Below, one piece after another: positions 1 to 9,030 of a DNA stretch of 64,000 nucleotides. The position numbers and the translations under genes are program-made. The notes beneath the pieces are model-generated. The model did no database searches. It worked only from the letters and a program-made list of their open reading frames with translations, and was not told where the DNA came from. Position 1 is the first letter of the stretch, and each line of letters begins with the position of its first letter. This DNA is from Bacillus sp. 1NLA3E (lineage in GTDB: Bacteria > Bacillota > Bacilli > Bacillales > Cytobacillaceae), in the NCBI RefSeq assembly GCF_000242895.2, contig NC_021171.1, positions 3,568,001 through 3,632,000 on the forward strand, in the 5' to 3' direction.

Positions 1-486
1 AAGCTTAAGTTTTGTTAATCCCATCTCTCTATATAAATTCATGGCAAGCGAAATGACTTCTGCATCAATGGCTGGGTCAGAACTCCCTAGTGCTTCAACA
101 CCAAATTGAACAAATTGCCGAAAACGACCTGCTTGAGGACGTTCATAACGAAACATCGGTCCCATATAATAAAGTTTGACAGGCTGTGTGGCGTTACCAA
201 ACATTTTATTATCTACGAAGGATCTTACAGTAGATGCTGTTCCCTCTGGTCGGAGGGTTAAACTTCTATCGCCGCGATCAGTAAAAGTATACATTTCCTT
301 TTGGACAATATCGGTGGTATCTCCAACTCCACGTTGAAATAATTCGGTATGTTCAAAGATTGGTGTGCGAATTTCCCGATATTGATATCTTTCACATAAT
401 TCTCTTGCCTTTTTTTCAATCAACTGCCACTTCTCCACTTGTCCTGGGAGAATGTCCTGAGTTCCTCTCGGAATATGAATAGCCAT
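1..486 (-). CDS. hisS: Histidine--tRNA ligase, N-terminal part (cut by window start)
   Basis: Class II aminoacyl-tRNA synthetase that charges tRNA-His in the cytoplasm. Only the first 162 codons are in the window; the C-terminal catalytic remainder and anticodon-binding domain lie beyond base 1. The protein opens [14 protein letters not shown], the usual HisRS start, and contains the motif 2 region [17 protein letters not shown] that contacts ATP and the acceptor end. The ATG at 484-486 follows an AAGGAGGA-type SD. The gene sits behind a T-box leader, so its expression should respond to uncharged tRNA-His. In B. subtilis aspS follows hisS; this cannot be checked here. Confidence 0.97.
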   Translation of the reverse strand, partial: MAIHIPRGTQDILPGQVEKWQLIEKKARELCERYQYREIRTPIFEHTELFQRGVGDTTDIVQKEMYTFTDRGDRSLTLRPEGTASTVRSFVDNKMFGNATQPVKLYYMGPMFRYERPQAGRFRQFVQFGVEALGSSDPAIDAEVISLAMNLYREMGLTKLKL

Positions 487-567
487 GTTTATCCTCCTTA
501 AAACATTCCTTTTTTCCTCATTCTGCCAAGAATCTATCATAAAAGCTATTTATTTATAAATATAAAA

Positions 568-862
568 AACAAAAAACCCCCGTCCCTTGTTACCTAAATA
601 ACAAAGGGACGAGAGTTATGTAATTAATCCCGTGGTGCCACCCTAGTTGAAGCAAACTTTGCTCCCGCTCAAACAGTTAACGCCTGTACACGTCCAGCTC
701 CTACTAAAGACATCGTTCTTTTTCAGAGTGAAACCTACTGAGTGTTCATTCATTAAGTCATCATGTAGAAACGCTTTCAGCCACGGCGTTCCTTCTCTTT
801 TCATGTGGTTCTTAATTACTATTCTCGATCATCGGTTCTTGTCGTAATAAGTCATTTTATTT
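568..862 (-). promoter_or_regulatory. T-box riboswitch leader of hisS
   Basis: Read on the minus strand, the leader carries the T-box sequence AGGGTGGCACCACG at 632-645, which pairs with the tRNA acceptor end. It is followed by an intrinsic terminator near 572-615 (GTCCCTTGTTA paired with TAACAAGGGAC, then a run of T). A CAC triplet at 742-744 lies where a stem I histidine specifier would be expected; this assignment is by eye. Uncharged tRNA-His should favour the antiterminator and allow hisS transcription. This explains the gene-free stretch between hisS and the small gene at 908. Confidence 0.93.
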
Positions 863-867
863 ATATT

Positions 868-896
868 ATGATACGGAGCATTAAAAGGATTGTCAA
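868..896 (-). promoter_or_regulatory. Sigma-A promoter of hisS T-box transcript
   Basis: On the minus strand there is a perfect -35 TTGACA (891-896) and a -10 TATCAT (868-873) separated by 17 bases. It sits directly upstream of the T-box leader and just after the stop codon of the small gene at 908-1084, so hisS has its own promoter. Confidence 0.85.
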
Positions 897-907
897 GGAT
901 AAAAACA

Positions 908-1084
908 TTATGAACGCTCAAGGTGCTTTTTTAATTTTTTTACATCCATTAGGGAAAGTCCAAATTCCGATGCCAATTCAAACATATTTGCCTGTTGTTG
1001 TCTTTGGATAAAATCATGAAAATCAACACCAAACAATTGATTTTCACCCTCAATTGCGGACGTGTCCTTGTTGCCATATCTCAT
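908..1084 (-). CDS. Small conserved protein of unknown function (58 aa)
   Basis: A short basic-to-neutral soluble protein starting MRYGNKDTSA and ending in a Lys/Arg-rich helix (DVKKLKKHLERS). The segment FELASEFGLSLMDVKKLKKHL resembles a small helix-turn-helix, so DNA or RNA polymerase contact is possible but unproven. The ATG at 1082-1084 is preferred over an upstream in-frame start because AAAGGGTG lies seven bases before it. The gene lies between the divergent amidase gene and the hisS promoter, a place where B. subtilis also has a small uncharacterised gene (yrzK, from memory of that locus; orthology not tested). No terminator separates it from hisS, so read-through into the T-box leader is possible. 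Confidence 0.72.
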   Translation of the reverse strand: MRYGNKDTSAIEGENQLFGVDFHDFIQRQQQANMFELASEFGLSLMDVKKLKKHLERS

Positions 1085-1254
1085 TTTGCTCACCCTTTGC
1101 AAAGTTTTCTTGTTTTTATTATTCCCATCAGCTTAAAAAATGTTTCATACTTTTGTTACTTTTCATCTTCTTTTGTGAGAAACAAGCAAAAAGAACATGA
1201 TTTTCAAACAGTAGTCCGTTAAAATGGATTTATGTCTAAGAGGGGTGGCGCTTT

Positions 1255-2802
1255 GTGAGAAAAAAGCATTTATTTTGGATTTTTATTTTTGTTCTCAGTT
1301 TTTCCGGAATGCAACCCATCCAGAAAACGAGTGCAAATAACAGCAATATTAAAATTACTTCAAATCATACAAATGTCCGGGAAGGTCCCGGGTTAAGTTA
1401 TCAACAAATTGGACAAGTCAATCAAGGAGACACTTTTGCTGCAATTAAAATAAATGGAGATTGGATTCAAATTCAACTTGACAACAATAAAAAGGGCTGG
1501 GTCGCTAATTGGCTCGTTACATATGAACAGAAAAAAAGCACAACCTCTTCCTCTTCGTTCCATAAAGGAGGGGAAATAAAAATTAAAACCGATGGGTTGC
1601 GAGTACGATCAGGCCCTGGAACAAGCTATAAGGTTGCTGACTCACTTAATAAAGGGAAAACCGCAGAAATAACCGATATAAAAGGGGATTGGCTTAAAAT
1701 TGACTATACTGGTAACAGTGGATGGATTAGTAGCCAATTTGCAGAACCAATCGATCAACCACAAAAACAAGGCCAAACAACAAATCAAACTAAGCCCAGC
1801 TCGAAAAAGGATGATACATTCGCGACTGTGACCGCATCAACCTTGTATGTTCGCAGCCAAAATTCCTTTGACGGAAAAGTTATCGGGAAAGTTTATAAAG
1901 GGGATAAATTCCCAATTTTAGAAGAAAGCAATAACTGGAATAAAATTGAATATAAATCAGGTTCATACGGATGGGTTGCAGCATGGTACATAGAAAAGGG
2001 AGCTACTCAAACCTCCTCCAGTTCTGAATTAAAAGGTAGCACGATCGAAATTTTGTATAATGGCACGAACATCAGGAAGAAACCAAGTGTTCAATCTGAG
2101 GTTATGTTAAGAGCTGATCAGGGAGATACATTCGAAACGACAAAACTAGTTAATGACTGGTATGAAATTCATCTCAAAAATGGTGATACTGCTTATGTCG
2201 CTGGTTGGGTTGTTAACTCAAATGGTTCTTCACAACAGGTTGAGAAACCTGGATCATTCATCCATTTGAAAAATAAAACCATCGTTGTTGACCCAGGACA
2301 TGGAGGTAGAGATGACGGGACGTCTGGATTCAGAGGCACTTCAGAAAAAGATATTACCATCCAGACCGCCCTTCTGCTAAGTAATAAATTAAAAGCGGCT
2401 GGAGCCAATGTGGTGTTAACTCGTACAAACGATACATTTATTTCACTAAACTCAAGGGTTCGAACATCCCATTATCATAATGCTGATGCTTTTATTAGCA
2501 TTCATTACGATAGCATTACAGATAGAAGCGTCCGGGGCACCACTGGCTTTTATTATCATTCCTATCAAAAAAGTCTAGCATCCACCCTCCATTCTGCTGT
2601 AGTGCAATATACTAATTTAAAGGATAGAGGCGTCAGGTACGGTGATTACCATGTTCTCCGGGAAAACAAACAAAATGCTGTTCTATTAGAGTTAGGTTAT
2701 TTAAGTAACCCAGCCGAAGAAACTCTTATTAGCTCCCCTCAATTTCAGGAGCAGGCCGCTTCAGGAATCTTCCAAGGACTGGCTAGTTATTTTCAGAAAT
2801 GA
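1255..2802 (+). CDS. Secreted N-acetylmuramoyl-L-alanine amidase with four SH3 domains (YrvJ-like)
   Basis: Peptidoglycan hydrolase expected to cut the MurNAc-L-alanine bond outside the membrane. It has an N-terminal signal peptide (about residues 1-27), four bacterial SH3 repeats (roughly 30-90, 103-165, 188-247, 262-325, each with a VRxGPG-like and GWV signature), and a C-terminal amidase_3 domain (about 338-513). Zinc ligands are visible as DPGHGG, the Glu of SEKD and the His of SIHYDS; the catalytic Glu is in LLELGYLSNP. The start is GTG with AGGGGTGG upstream. It matches YrvJ, which lies between hisS and dtd in B. subtilis, but here it is on the opposite strand to its neighbours and has its own terminator. 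The SH3 domains probably bind the cell wall; the exact physiological role is not evident. Confidence 0.92.
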   Translation: MRKKHLFWIFIFVLSFSGMQPIQKTSANNSNIKITSNHTNVREGPGLSYQQIGQVNQGDTFAAIKINGDWIQIQLDNNKKGWVANWLVTYEQKKSTTSSSSFHKGGEIKIKTDGLRVRSGPGTSYKVADSLNKGKTAEITDIKGDWLKIDYTGNSGWISSQFAEPIDQPQKQGQTTNQTKPSSKKDDTFATVTASTLYVRSQNSFDGKVIGKVYKGDKFPILEESNNWNKIEYKSGSYGWVAAWYIEKGATQTSSSSELKGSTIEILYNGTNIRKKPSVQSEVMLRADQGDTFETTKLVNDWYEIHLKNGDTAYVAGWVVNSNGSSQQVEKPGSFIHLKNKTIVVDPGHGGRDDGTSGFRGTSEKDITIQTALLLSNKLKAAGANVVLTRTNDTFISLNSRVRTSHYHNADAFISIHYDSITDRSVRGTTGFYYHSYQKSLASTLHSAVVQYTNLKDRGVRYGDYHVLRENKQNAVLLELGYLSNPAEETLISSPQFQEQAASGIFQGLASYFQK

Positions 2803-2812
2803 TTGTTAATTT

Positions 2813-2849
2813 AAAAGAGGCTGTTACCACTACAGCCTCTTTTTCTTTT
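2813..2849 (+). terminator. Intrinsic terminator after amidase gene
   Basis: Nine-base stem AGAGGCTGT (2816-2824) and ACAGCCTCT (2832-2840) with a 7-base loop, followed by TTTTCTTTT. It lies 10 bases after the amidase stop. Confidence 0.9.
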
Positions 2850-2855
2850 CATTAA

Positions 2856-3044
2856 GCTCTGTTAAACTAGAATGTTGATTTCCGTTCCAGGCGCTTCGCT
2901 TTCCGCGGGGCGGGACAGGTGAGCCTCCTCGTCGCTAACGCTCCTGCGGGGTCTCACCTGTCCCGCTGCTCCCGCAGGAGTCTTCGCGCCTTCCACTCCA
3001 ATCAACATTGTGCAAAAAAATCAACATTGAGTTTTAACACAGCC
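2856..3044 (-). repeat. Dispersed ~185-bp palindromic repeat, copy 1
   Basis: One of four copies in this window (others at 25651, 29350 and 30727). Ends are imperfect inverted repeats built on GCTGTGTTAAA and AATGTTGAT. Inside is a GC-rich stem: GCGGGACAGGTGAG pairs with CTCACCTGTCCCGC, perfectly in this copy. It has no coding capacity of its own. It lies between the convergent amidase and dtd genes. The orientation is opposite to copies 2 and 3. Confidence 0.9.
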
Positions 3045-3048
3045 TTCC

Positions 3049-3082
3049 TAAAAAAAAATAGCTCCTCAAATGAGAGAGCCAC
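3049..3082 (-). terminator. Probable intrinsic terminator of relA-dtd
   Basis: On the minus strand, GGCTCTCTCA and TGAGGAGC form a short stem with one bulged base, followed by nine T. It lies 14 bases past the dtd stop. Confidence 0.7.
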
Positions 3083-3095
3083 CAACACAACTATT

Positions 3096-3536
3096 TTATT
3101 TACTATCTACAATCAAAGTCACGGGACCATCGTTAATTAGCTGAACGTCCATCATAGCACCGAATACACCAGTTTCGACCTTTATTCCCTTTTCGCGTAA
3201 AAGCTCATTAAAAGCCTCATAGATAGCAAGAGCATGGTCGGGTCTTGCAGCCCCCATAAAATTCGGTCTTCGCCCTTTTCGGCAATCACCGTATAAGGTA
3301 AATTGGGAAACTGATAAAATTTCGCCCCCAACATCTAATAACGAAAAATTCATTTTTCCATCATCATCTTCAAAAACACGAAGATTAGCCACCTTTTCAG
3401 CTAAAAACGCTGCATCTACTAATTGATCTTCGTGAGTAACGCCGACTAGTAAAACAAAGCCCTGCTTAATAGCACCGACAACTACCTCGTCTACTATTAC
3501 CTTTGCAGCCTTACTACGTTGTACAACTATTCGCAT
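3096..3536 (-). CDS. dtd: D-aminoacyl-tRNA deacylase
   Basis: Removes D-amino acids (and mischarged glycine) from tRNA, protecting translation in the cytoplasm. At 146 aa it has the family's normal length. The active-site motifs are present: [10 protein letters not shown] (about residues 76-85) and the C-terminal NDGPVTLI near residues 136-143, which form the cross-subunit Gly-cisPro pocket. The ATG follows AAGGAG. It lies 11 bases after relA on the same strand and forms a relA-dtd operon as in B. subtilis. Confidence 0.96.
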   Translation of the reverse strand: MRIVVQRSKAAKVIVDEVVVGAIKQGFVLLVGVTHEDQLVDAAFLAEKVANLRVFEDDDGKMNFSLLDVGGEILSVSQFTLYGDCRKGRRPNFMGAARPDHALAIYEAFNELLREKGIKVETGVFGAMMDVQLINDGPVTLIVDSK

Positions 3537-3547
3537 TTGATAACTCC

Positions 3548-5743
3548 TTAGTTCATGATCCTTCTTACCGCATATACATCAGGGATTTGTTTAATTCTGT
3601 CAACCACCTTTTGTAAATGAGCAACATTGTGGATGGCGATCGTCATAATAATTGATGCTGCTTTATTACGGTCTGACTTGCCCGTAACAGCAGTAATATT
3701 CGTCTTGGTTTCACTAACCGCCTGGAGGACTTCATTTAATAATCCGCGGCGATCATAGCCAGTAATTTCAATATCAACATTGTACTCTTTCCGATCATTT
3801 AAGGCTGTTTCCCATTCGACTTGAATCAGTCTGTCCTTGGCATCGTCTGTATTAATATTGGTACAATCAGCTCGGTGGACGGAAACACCTCTTCCTTTTG
3901 TAATAAAACCAACAATTTCATCACCAGGAACAGGATTACAACACCGTGAAAGACGAATAAGTAAATTATCGATGCCAGTTACACGGACCCCAGATTCTCT
4001 TTTCTTATGATTTGGAAATCCTTTTAGCTCGGAAACAGCAGTTGATACATTGGTAACTTGCTCAAGATCCCGCTTTTTTCGCCATTTCTCGGTTAAGCGG
4101 TTTGCAACCTGTAATGCAGTGACTCCGTTATAACCAACAGCAGCATACATATCCTCTTCACTAGAAAAATTAAACTTTTCCGCGACGCGCTTCAAATTTT
4201 CAGTTGTTAGGATTTCTTTTATTTCAAATTCCATATTACGAATTTCTTTCTCAACTAACTCTTTACCCTTATCTACATTTTCATCTTTACGCTGTTTCTT
4301 GAAAAACTGTCTAATTTTATTTTTTGCTTGCGAGGTTTGTGCCAGCTTCAACCAATCTTGACTTGGCCCATAAGAATGTTTGGATGTTAAAATTTCAATA
4401 ATATCGCCAGTTTTTAGCTTATAATCAAGGGTAACCATTTTCCCATTTACTTTTGCACCAATTGTTTTATTACCAATTTCCGAGTGAATCCGGTAAGAAA
4501 AATCAATCGGGACCGATCCTGCTGGAAGTTCAATGACATCACCCTTTGGTGTAAATACAAATACCATATCAGAGAATAAATCTATTTTTAATGATTCCAT
4601 AAATTCTTCAGCATCGTCTGTTTCATTTTGAAATTCTAGAATTTCTCTAAACCATGTAAGTTTTGCTTCATAGGATGAAATGTCTGATGCCGACTTGCCT
4701 TCTTTATACGCCCAATGAGCTGCAATCCCGAATTCAGCAATTTCGTGCATTTCACTTGTTCTGATCTGTACCTCGAGCGGATCTCCCTTTGGCCCAATCA
4801 CAGTCGTATGCAACGATTGATACATATTAGGTTTTGGCATCGCAATATAATCTTTAAAGCGACCAGGCATCGGCTTCCAACAAGTATGAATAATTCCAAG
4901 CACTGCATAACAATCTTTTATACTGTTGACAATAATTCTGACAGCCAGCAAGTCATAAATTTCGTTAAATTGCTTATTTTGTAAAGCCATCTTCCGATAT
5001 ATGCTATAAATATGCTTTGGACGTCCGCTAAGTTCAGCCTTAATGGAGACTTCACCCATTCTTGCACGAACTTCCTCAATGACATCCACTAAATATTGTT
5101 CTCGCTCAGCTCGTTTTTTCTTCATTAAGTTCACGATACGATAATATTGCTGAGGATTTAAATACCTTAATGCAGTATCTTCAAGTTCCCACTTGACTTT
5201 GGATATACCTAACCGATGCGCTAAAGGAGCAAAAATTTCAAGTGTTTCATTGGAAATACGACGTTGTTTTTCAAAAGGTAAATGCTTTAACGTCCGCATA
5301 TTATGAAGACGGTCAGCAAGTTTGATTAAAATGACTCGTATATCCTGAGCCATTGCCACAAACATTTTTCGGTGGTTTTCTGCCTGTTGTTCTTCATGTG
5401 ATTTGTATTTAATTTTCCCGAGCTTCGTCACTCCATCGACAAGCATTGCAACTTCATCGTTAAACGCAGTCTTGATATCCTCTAGGGTAACGGAAGTATC
5501 TTCGACAACATCATGAAGAAAACCGGCTGCAACCGTTTCAGGATCCATTTCTAAATCAGCCAGTATCCCGGCCACTTGAATAGGATGGATGATATACGGT
5601 TCACCAGATTTTCGATATTGATCACGGTGAGCATGTTTGGCAAAATCATATGCCTTTTTCACCATTTCTACATGCTCAACATTTAAGTATGCTTTTGTTC
5701 GGTCGATGACTTGTTCGGCGCTAAGGACTTGATCGTTCGCCAT
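3548..5743 (-). CDS. relA: Bifunctional (p)ppGpp synthetase/hydrolase RelA/SpoT
   Basis: Makes and degrades the stringent-response alarmone (p)ppGpp in response to ribosome stalling. Domain order: HD hydrolase (about 30-190, with HPIQVAGI and HDVVEDT), nucleotidyltransferase (about 230-350, with [14 protein letters not shown] and YQSLHTT), TGS (about 395-455), a Cys/His region ([11 protein letters not shown], then HRADC) and a C-terminal ACT domain (about 655-728). The RFKD motif is typical of bifunctional Rel rather than the EFDD of synthetase-only RelA. At 731 aa it is close to the B. subtilis enzyme. The ATG has AAAGGTGATT upstream. First gene of the relA-dtd pair. Confidence 0.97.
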   Translation of the reverse strand: MANDQVLSAEQVIDRTKAYLNVEHVEMVKKAYDFAKHAHRDQYRKSGEPYIIHPIQVAGILADLEMDPETVAAGFLHDVVEDTSVTLEDIKTAFNDEVAMLVDGVTKLGKIKYKSHEEQQAENHRKMFVAMAQDIRVILIKLADRLHNMRTLKHLPFEKQRRISNETLEIFAPLAHRLGISKVKWELEDTALRYLNPQQYYRIVNLMKKKRAEREQYLVDVIEEVRARMGEVSIKAELSGRPKHIYSIYRKMALQNKQFNEIYDLLAVRIIVNSIKDCYAVLGIIHTCWKPMPGRFKDYIAMPKPNMYQSLHTTVIGPKGDPLEVQIRTSEMHEIAEFGIAAHWAYKEGKSASDISSYEAKLTWFREILEFQNETDDAEEFMESLKIDLFSDMVFVFTPKGDVIELPAGSVPIDFSYRIHSEIGNKTIGAKVNGKMVTLDYKLKTGDIIEILTSKHSYGPSQDWLKLAQTSQAKNKIRQFFKKQRKDENVDKGKELVEKEIRNMEFEIKEILTTENLKRVAEKFNFSSEEDMYAAVGYNGVTALQVANRLTEKWRKKRDLEQVTNVSTAVSELKGFPNHKKRESGVRVTGIDNLLIRLSRCCNPVPGDEIVGFITKGRGVSVHRADCTNINTDDAKDRLIQVEWETALNDRKEYNVDIEITGYDRRGLLNEVLQAVSETKTNITAVTGKSDRNKAASIIMTIAIHNVAHLQKVVDRIKQIPDVYAVRRIMN

Positions 5744-6009
5744 ATAATCACCTTTATTATTAACGTATTTTTACTATCCTAAAGACTTGTACTGTATTAT
5801 ATTAATTTGAATGATTGTTACTATTATCGAAAAAAAACGGCCAGATGTAAAGAGAAAGGAAATGTTATTTTTCTGGAAAGGTAGAATTTTGTCGAATTAA
5901 AGTCCTAAAACACTATTATATTACAAAATTACGAATCGTCAAAAAGTTTTTTTATTTTTCGAAATAATCTTTAAAAGATACCTCAACTTATTACAATACA
6001 AATTTTTAT
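5744..6009. other. Intergenic region upstream of relA
   Basis: AT-rich gap between apt and relA. On the minus strand a TATAAT hexamer lies at 5796-5801, about 50 bases before the relA start, a reasonable -10; no good -35 was found. Nothing else recognisable is seen apart from the apt terminator at its other end. Confidence 0.5.
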
Positions 6010-6041
6010 TCAAAAAAGAGCACCCTCAATCGAGTGCTCTA
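6010..6041 (-). terminator. Intrinsic terminator of recJ-apt
   Basis: On the minus strand AGAGCACTCG pairs with a nearly complementary arm ending GTGCTCT, followed by TTTTTTG. It starts within eight bases of the apt stop. Confidence 0.88.
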
Positions 6042-6048
6042 ATGAAAA

Positions 6049-6561
6049 TTAATATTGCATTAACGTTAAAATATCGTAATCGTTAAGTTTGCTCCGACCC
6101 TCTAAGTAAGAAAGCTCAATAAGAAAAGCAATTCCAGCTACCACTCCACCAAGTTGTTCAACAAGGCGAATCGTGGCATCGATCGTTCCACCAGTTGCTA
6201 ATAAATCATCGGTAATTAGCACTCTTTGTCCCGGTTTAATGGCATCTTTATGGATTGTTAGGACATCTTTCCCATATTCAAGACCATATTCAGCCTTAAC
6301 CGTTTCCCGTGGAAGCTTTCCTTCTTTCCGTACCGGTGCAAAGCCCACTCCTAAAGAATAGGCAACAGGGCAACCGATAATAAACCCACGCGCTTCTGGT
6401 CCTACAACAAGGTCAACTTGTTTTTCAAGAGCATATAATACGATTTGATCTGTGGCATATTTATAGGCTTGTCCATTGTCCATCAAAGTCGTGATATCCT
6501 TAAATCTGATTCCCGGTTTTGGCCAATCAGGAACAATCGTAATAAATTGTTTTAAATCCAT
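6049..6561 (-). CDS. apt: Adenine phosphoribosyltransferase
   Basis: Salvages adenine to AMP using PRPP in the cytoplasm. The 170-aa length is standard. The PRPP-binding loop is visible as [13 protein letters not shown] (about residues 115-127), with the family's [11 protein letters not shown] segment around 58-68. The start codon overlaps the end of recJ by 10 bases, indicating translational coupling in a recJ-apt operon as in B. subtilis. Confidence 0.97.
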   Translation of the reverse strand: MDLKQFITIVPDWPKPGIRFKDITTLMDNGQAYKYATDQIVLYALEKQVDLVVGPEARGFIIGCPVAYSLGVGFAPVRKEGKLPRETVKAEYGLEYGKDVLTIHKDAIKPGQRVLITDDLLATGGTIDATIRLVEQLGGVVAGIAFLIELSYLEGRSKLNDYDILTLMQY

Positions 6562-8918
6562 TCTAGTATTTCCTCCTCATTATTAACCGACTCTTGAATG
6601 ACTCCATCGAACCAGCCTTTTAACTGCTGAAACGAAGAATACAATAAATCATTTTCAAGAGAATATTGTGCCATTTTTAACTGATAAGTACTTGATTCTG
6701 TTAAATCCCGTTTCTTTGCCTGTGCCTGCAATGAAATGAGTCCATTATTTATTGTAACAAAGTCCAATTCAAAAAACACCTGTGACATAAATTCGATTGT
6801 TTCATTTGTCCAACCTCGATGTTTTGCTAAATCATTACCTTGCTGCTTCATATTAAAAGACCCTCTTTTTGCAAGAAAAGCGTAAAACCACTTAAAGTGG
6901 TCCCGGGTTGGAATCGTACTGAAAAAATCACTGTCACGTTTGAAGAACTGACAATAAATCCGTGCCGGTTTTTTACCTAACAATAAATGTTCAATCATTT
7001 CTTTTGAAGGTGGCAAATCCAACAATACCAAATTTGCCTGATCAATTTCCGCTAATCGGGCTTGTTCAATAGAATCAATCCATAACACATCCTGTTGCTG
7101 ATCCTGTGGAACGAGTTTAAGATTGTCTTTGTGAAAAACAATCCATTTTCGATTGTCAGCAGGAATTGCATCAAAATTCTTTTGTTGTTTTTTTACCCCA
7201 CGATAATCAAAAAGCTGCCAAGAATAAACAGCTAAATCTGACAGAAAGATTTGTGGCTTTCTTATGTTATTCCATTCGTTTATTGCTAATTCACCAATGA
7301 CGGATAAATTGGCATTGGGAGAAATATGTTCAAATAAATGTCCAAGACCAAAGCCAACTCCATCAAGTGTGGCAGAAGACTTTTCTAAAGTAACCTTCAA
7401 ATGGTTTTGTTCAGAACCAATTTTTCTTATTGAAGACAGCCCGACACGATCGAGTAGAACCTTTGGTTTTGGATTGTCAACACCATAAGGCGATAGCATC
7501 TGCATTTCTTGAATGACTGCTAAATCTATTTCAGTTAAGTCGACGGAACAATCAATGTTTACAACTGGAATGAAATCTTTTTCTGTCAGTTGCTGTTTGG
7601 CAAGAGCATTTAATCGATTCCGAAGCTCAGCAACGTCATCAAGTTTTAGTGTCATTCCCGCTGCCATCGGATGTCCGCCAAAATGAGGAAGAATCTCCTT
7701 GCATGTTGACAGATTTTTAAACAAATCAAATCCAGCGATACTTCGTGCCGATCCTTTTGCTAAGCCGGTTTCTTCGTCAAAACTAAGAATAATCGTTGGA
7801 CGATAAAACCTTTCCACGAGCTTTGAAGCCACGATTCCTATTACACCAGCGTTCCAGCCTTGTTTTCCAATGACCAATACCGAGTTATCTGTGATGGGGA
7901 AGTGTTCTTCTACTTCTCGAAGCGCTTCTTCAGTAATTTTATTAACAATGGCTTGACGCTGTTTATTGAGCTCTTCCATTTCCTCAGCAATACTATTAGC
8001 CTCATTCATATCTTCTGTTAAAAGTAAATCAACTGCGATATCGGCACTTTCTAAACGGCCCGCAGCATTTATTCTTGGTGCAACTGAAAAGCCGATTGTC
8101 TCTTCATTTATACTCGACGGGTTAACACCTGTTTTCTTAAAAAGTGCTTGAAGACCGACGCATTTTGTATTCTTCATTTTCTGAAGCCCACGGGTAGCAA
8201 TGAGGCGATTTTCTCCTGTAAGTGAGACAAGGTCAGCGATTGTCCCAATTACAGCGATATCGAGCAAATGCTCTGGTAATTTTCCGTATAGTGCATGTGC
8301 CAACTTAAAGGCCACACCGACACCAGCTAATTCACGAAATGGATATGTGCTATCTTCTAATTTTGGATGGATGATCGCGAATGCGCTCGGAAGTTCCGGT
8401 CCGGGCTCATGATGGTCAGTTATGATCAAGTCCATCCCAAGTTCTTTAGCCACATTAGCTTCATGAATGGCCGCGATCCCTGTATCAACGGTAATGATCA
8501 AGCTAACTCCATTTTCTGCTGCATAACGAAAAGCCGGTTCATTCGGACCATATCCTTCCGTAAAACGGTTTGGAATATAGAATTGAACCTTTGCCCCCAG
8601 CTCCTGAAGAATCTTCATCATAATCGCTGTACTACTGACACCATCAGCATCGTAATCTCCGAATATGAATATTTGCTCTTGTAAATCTATGGCTTTATGA
8701 ATTCTAGCGACAGCCTTCTCCATATCTTTCATTAAAAAAGGGTCGTGAAAGGATTGGTCATTCGTAAATAAAAAATTATGTGCATCTGCAACCGTTTCAA
8801 ATCCTCGATTGACGAGTAATGATGCAACAAGAGGAGAAATTTTAAGTTCTGTTTTCAATGCCTGGATTTTTTCTTGATTTGACTGACGAACCTTCCATCT
8901 TGTTTTTGATTTTAACAT
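6552..8918 (-). CDS. recJ: Single-stranded-DNA-specific 5'-3' exonuclease RecJ
   Basis: Degrades 5' single strands in recombination and mismatch repair. The DHH-family motifs are present: [12 protein letters not shown] (about residue 82) and ITDHHEPG (about 157), followed by DHHA1 (GGHPMAAG near 442) and the Firmicute C-terminal extension. The ATG at 8918 ([11 protein letters not shown], 788 aa) is chosen over an in-frame start 72 bases upstream because GAGGGGTG lies seven bases before it and its N terminus matches B. subtilis RecJ. The 3' end overlaps apt. Confidence 0.95.
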   Translation of the reverse strand: MLKSKTRWKVRQSNQEKIQALKTELKISPLVASLLVNRGFETVADAHNFLFTNDQSFHDPFLMKDMEKAVARIHKAIDLQEQIFIFGDYDADGVSSTAIMMKILQELGAKVQFYIPNRFTEGYGPNEPAFRYAAENGVSLIITVDTGIAAIHEANVAKELGMDLIITDHHEPGPELPSAFAIIHPKLEDSTYPFRELAGVGVAFKLAHALYGKLPEHLLDIAVIGTIADLVSLTGENRLIATRGLQKMKNTKCVGLQALFKKTGVNPSSINEETIGFSVAPRINAAGRLESADIAVDLLLTEDMNEANSIAEEMEELNKQRQAIVNKITEEALREVEEHFPITDNSVLVIGKQGWNAGVIGIVASKLVERFYRPTIILSFDEETGLAKGSARSIAGFDLFKNLSTCKEILPHFGGHPMAAGMTLKLDDVAELRNRLNALAKQQLTEKDFIPVVNIDCSVDLTEIDLAVIQEMQMLSPYGVDNPKPKVLLDRVGLSSIRKIGSEQNHLKVTLEKSSATLDGVGFGLGHLFEHISPNANLSVIGELAINEWNNIRKPQIFLSDLAVYSWQLFDYRGVKKQQKNFDAIPADNRKWIVFHKDNLKLVPQDQQQDVLWIDSIEQARLAEIDQANLVLLDLPPSKEMIEHLLLGKKPARIYCQFFKRDSDFFSTIPTRDHFKWFYAFLAKRGSFNMKQQGNDLAKHRGWTNETIEFMSQVFFELDFVTINNGLISLQAQAKKRDLTESSTYQLKMAQYSLENDLLYSSFQQLKGWFDGVIQESVNNEEEILEWI

Positions 8919-8989
8919 TCGTTTACACCCCTCAACCTTTTTATTATACAGAAGCTTGTCAGCCGTTTCAACGATTGAAAATACAGACA

Positions 8990-9025
8990 TTAAAAAGAGA
9001 CAACCCAGGTGTGGATTGTCTCTAT
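8990..9025 (-). terminator. Intrinsic terminator of secDF
   Basis: AGAGACAA (8996-9003) pairs with TTGTCTCT (9016-9023); on the minus strand the stem is followed by TTTTTAATG. It lies between secDF and recJ. Confidence 0.88.
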
Positions 9026-9030
9026 ATTAA

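Noticed and set aside
647-1222. Three short plus-strand open frames over the hisS leader
   Set aside because: They fall on the T-box leader and antisense to the 58-aa gene, have no SD and poor composition.
1255-2802. Phage endolysin origin for the SH3-amidase gene
   Set aside because: Signal peptide, four SH3 domains and the position beside dtd match the host YrvJ protein; no phage genes are near.
4715-4984. An 89-codon plus-strand frame inside relA
   Set aside because: Antisense shadow of a highly conserved gene, no SD, no recognisable product.
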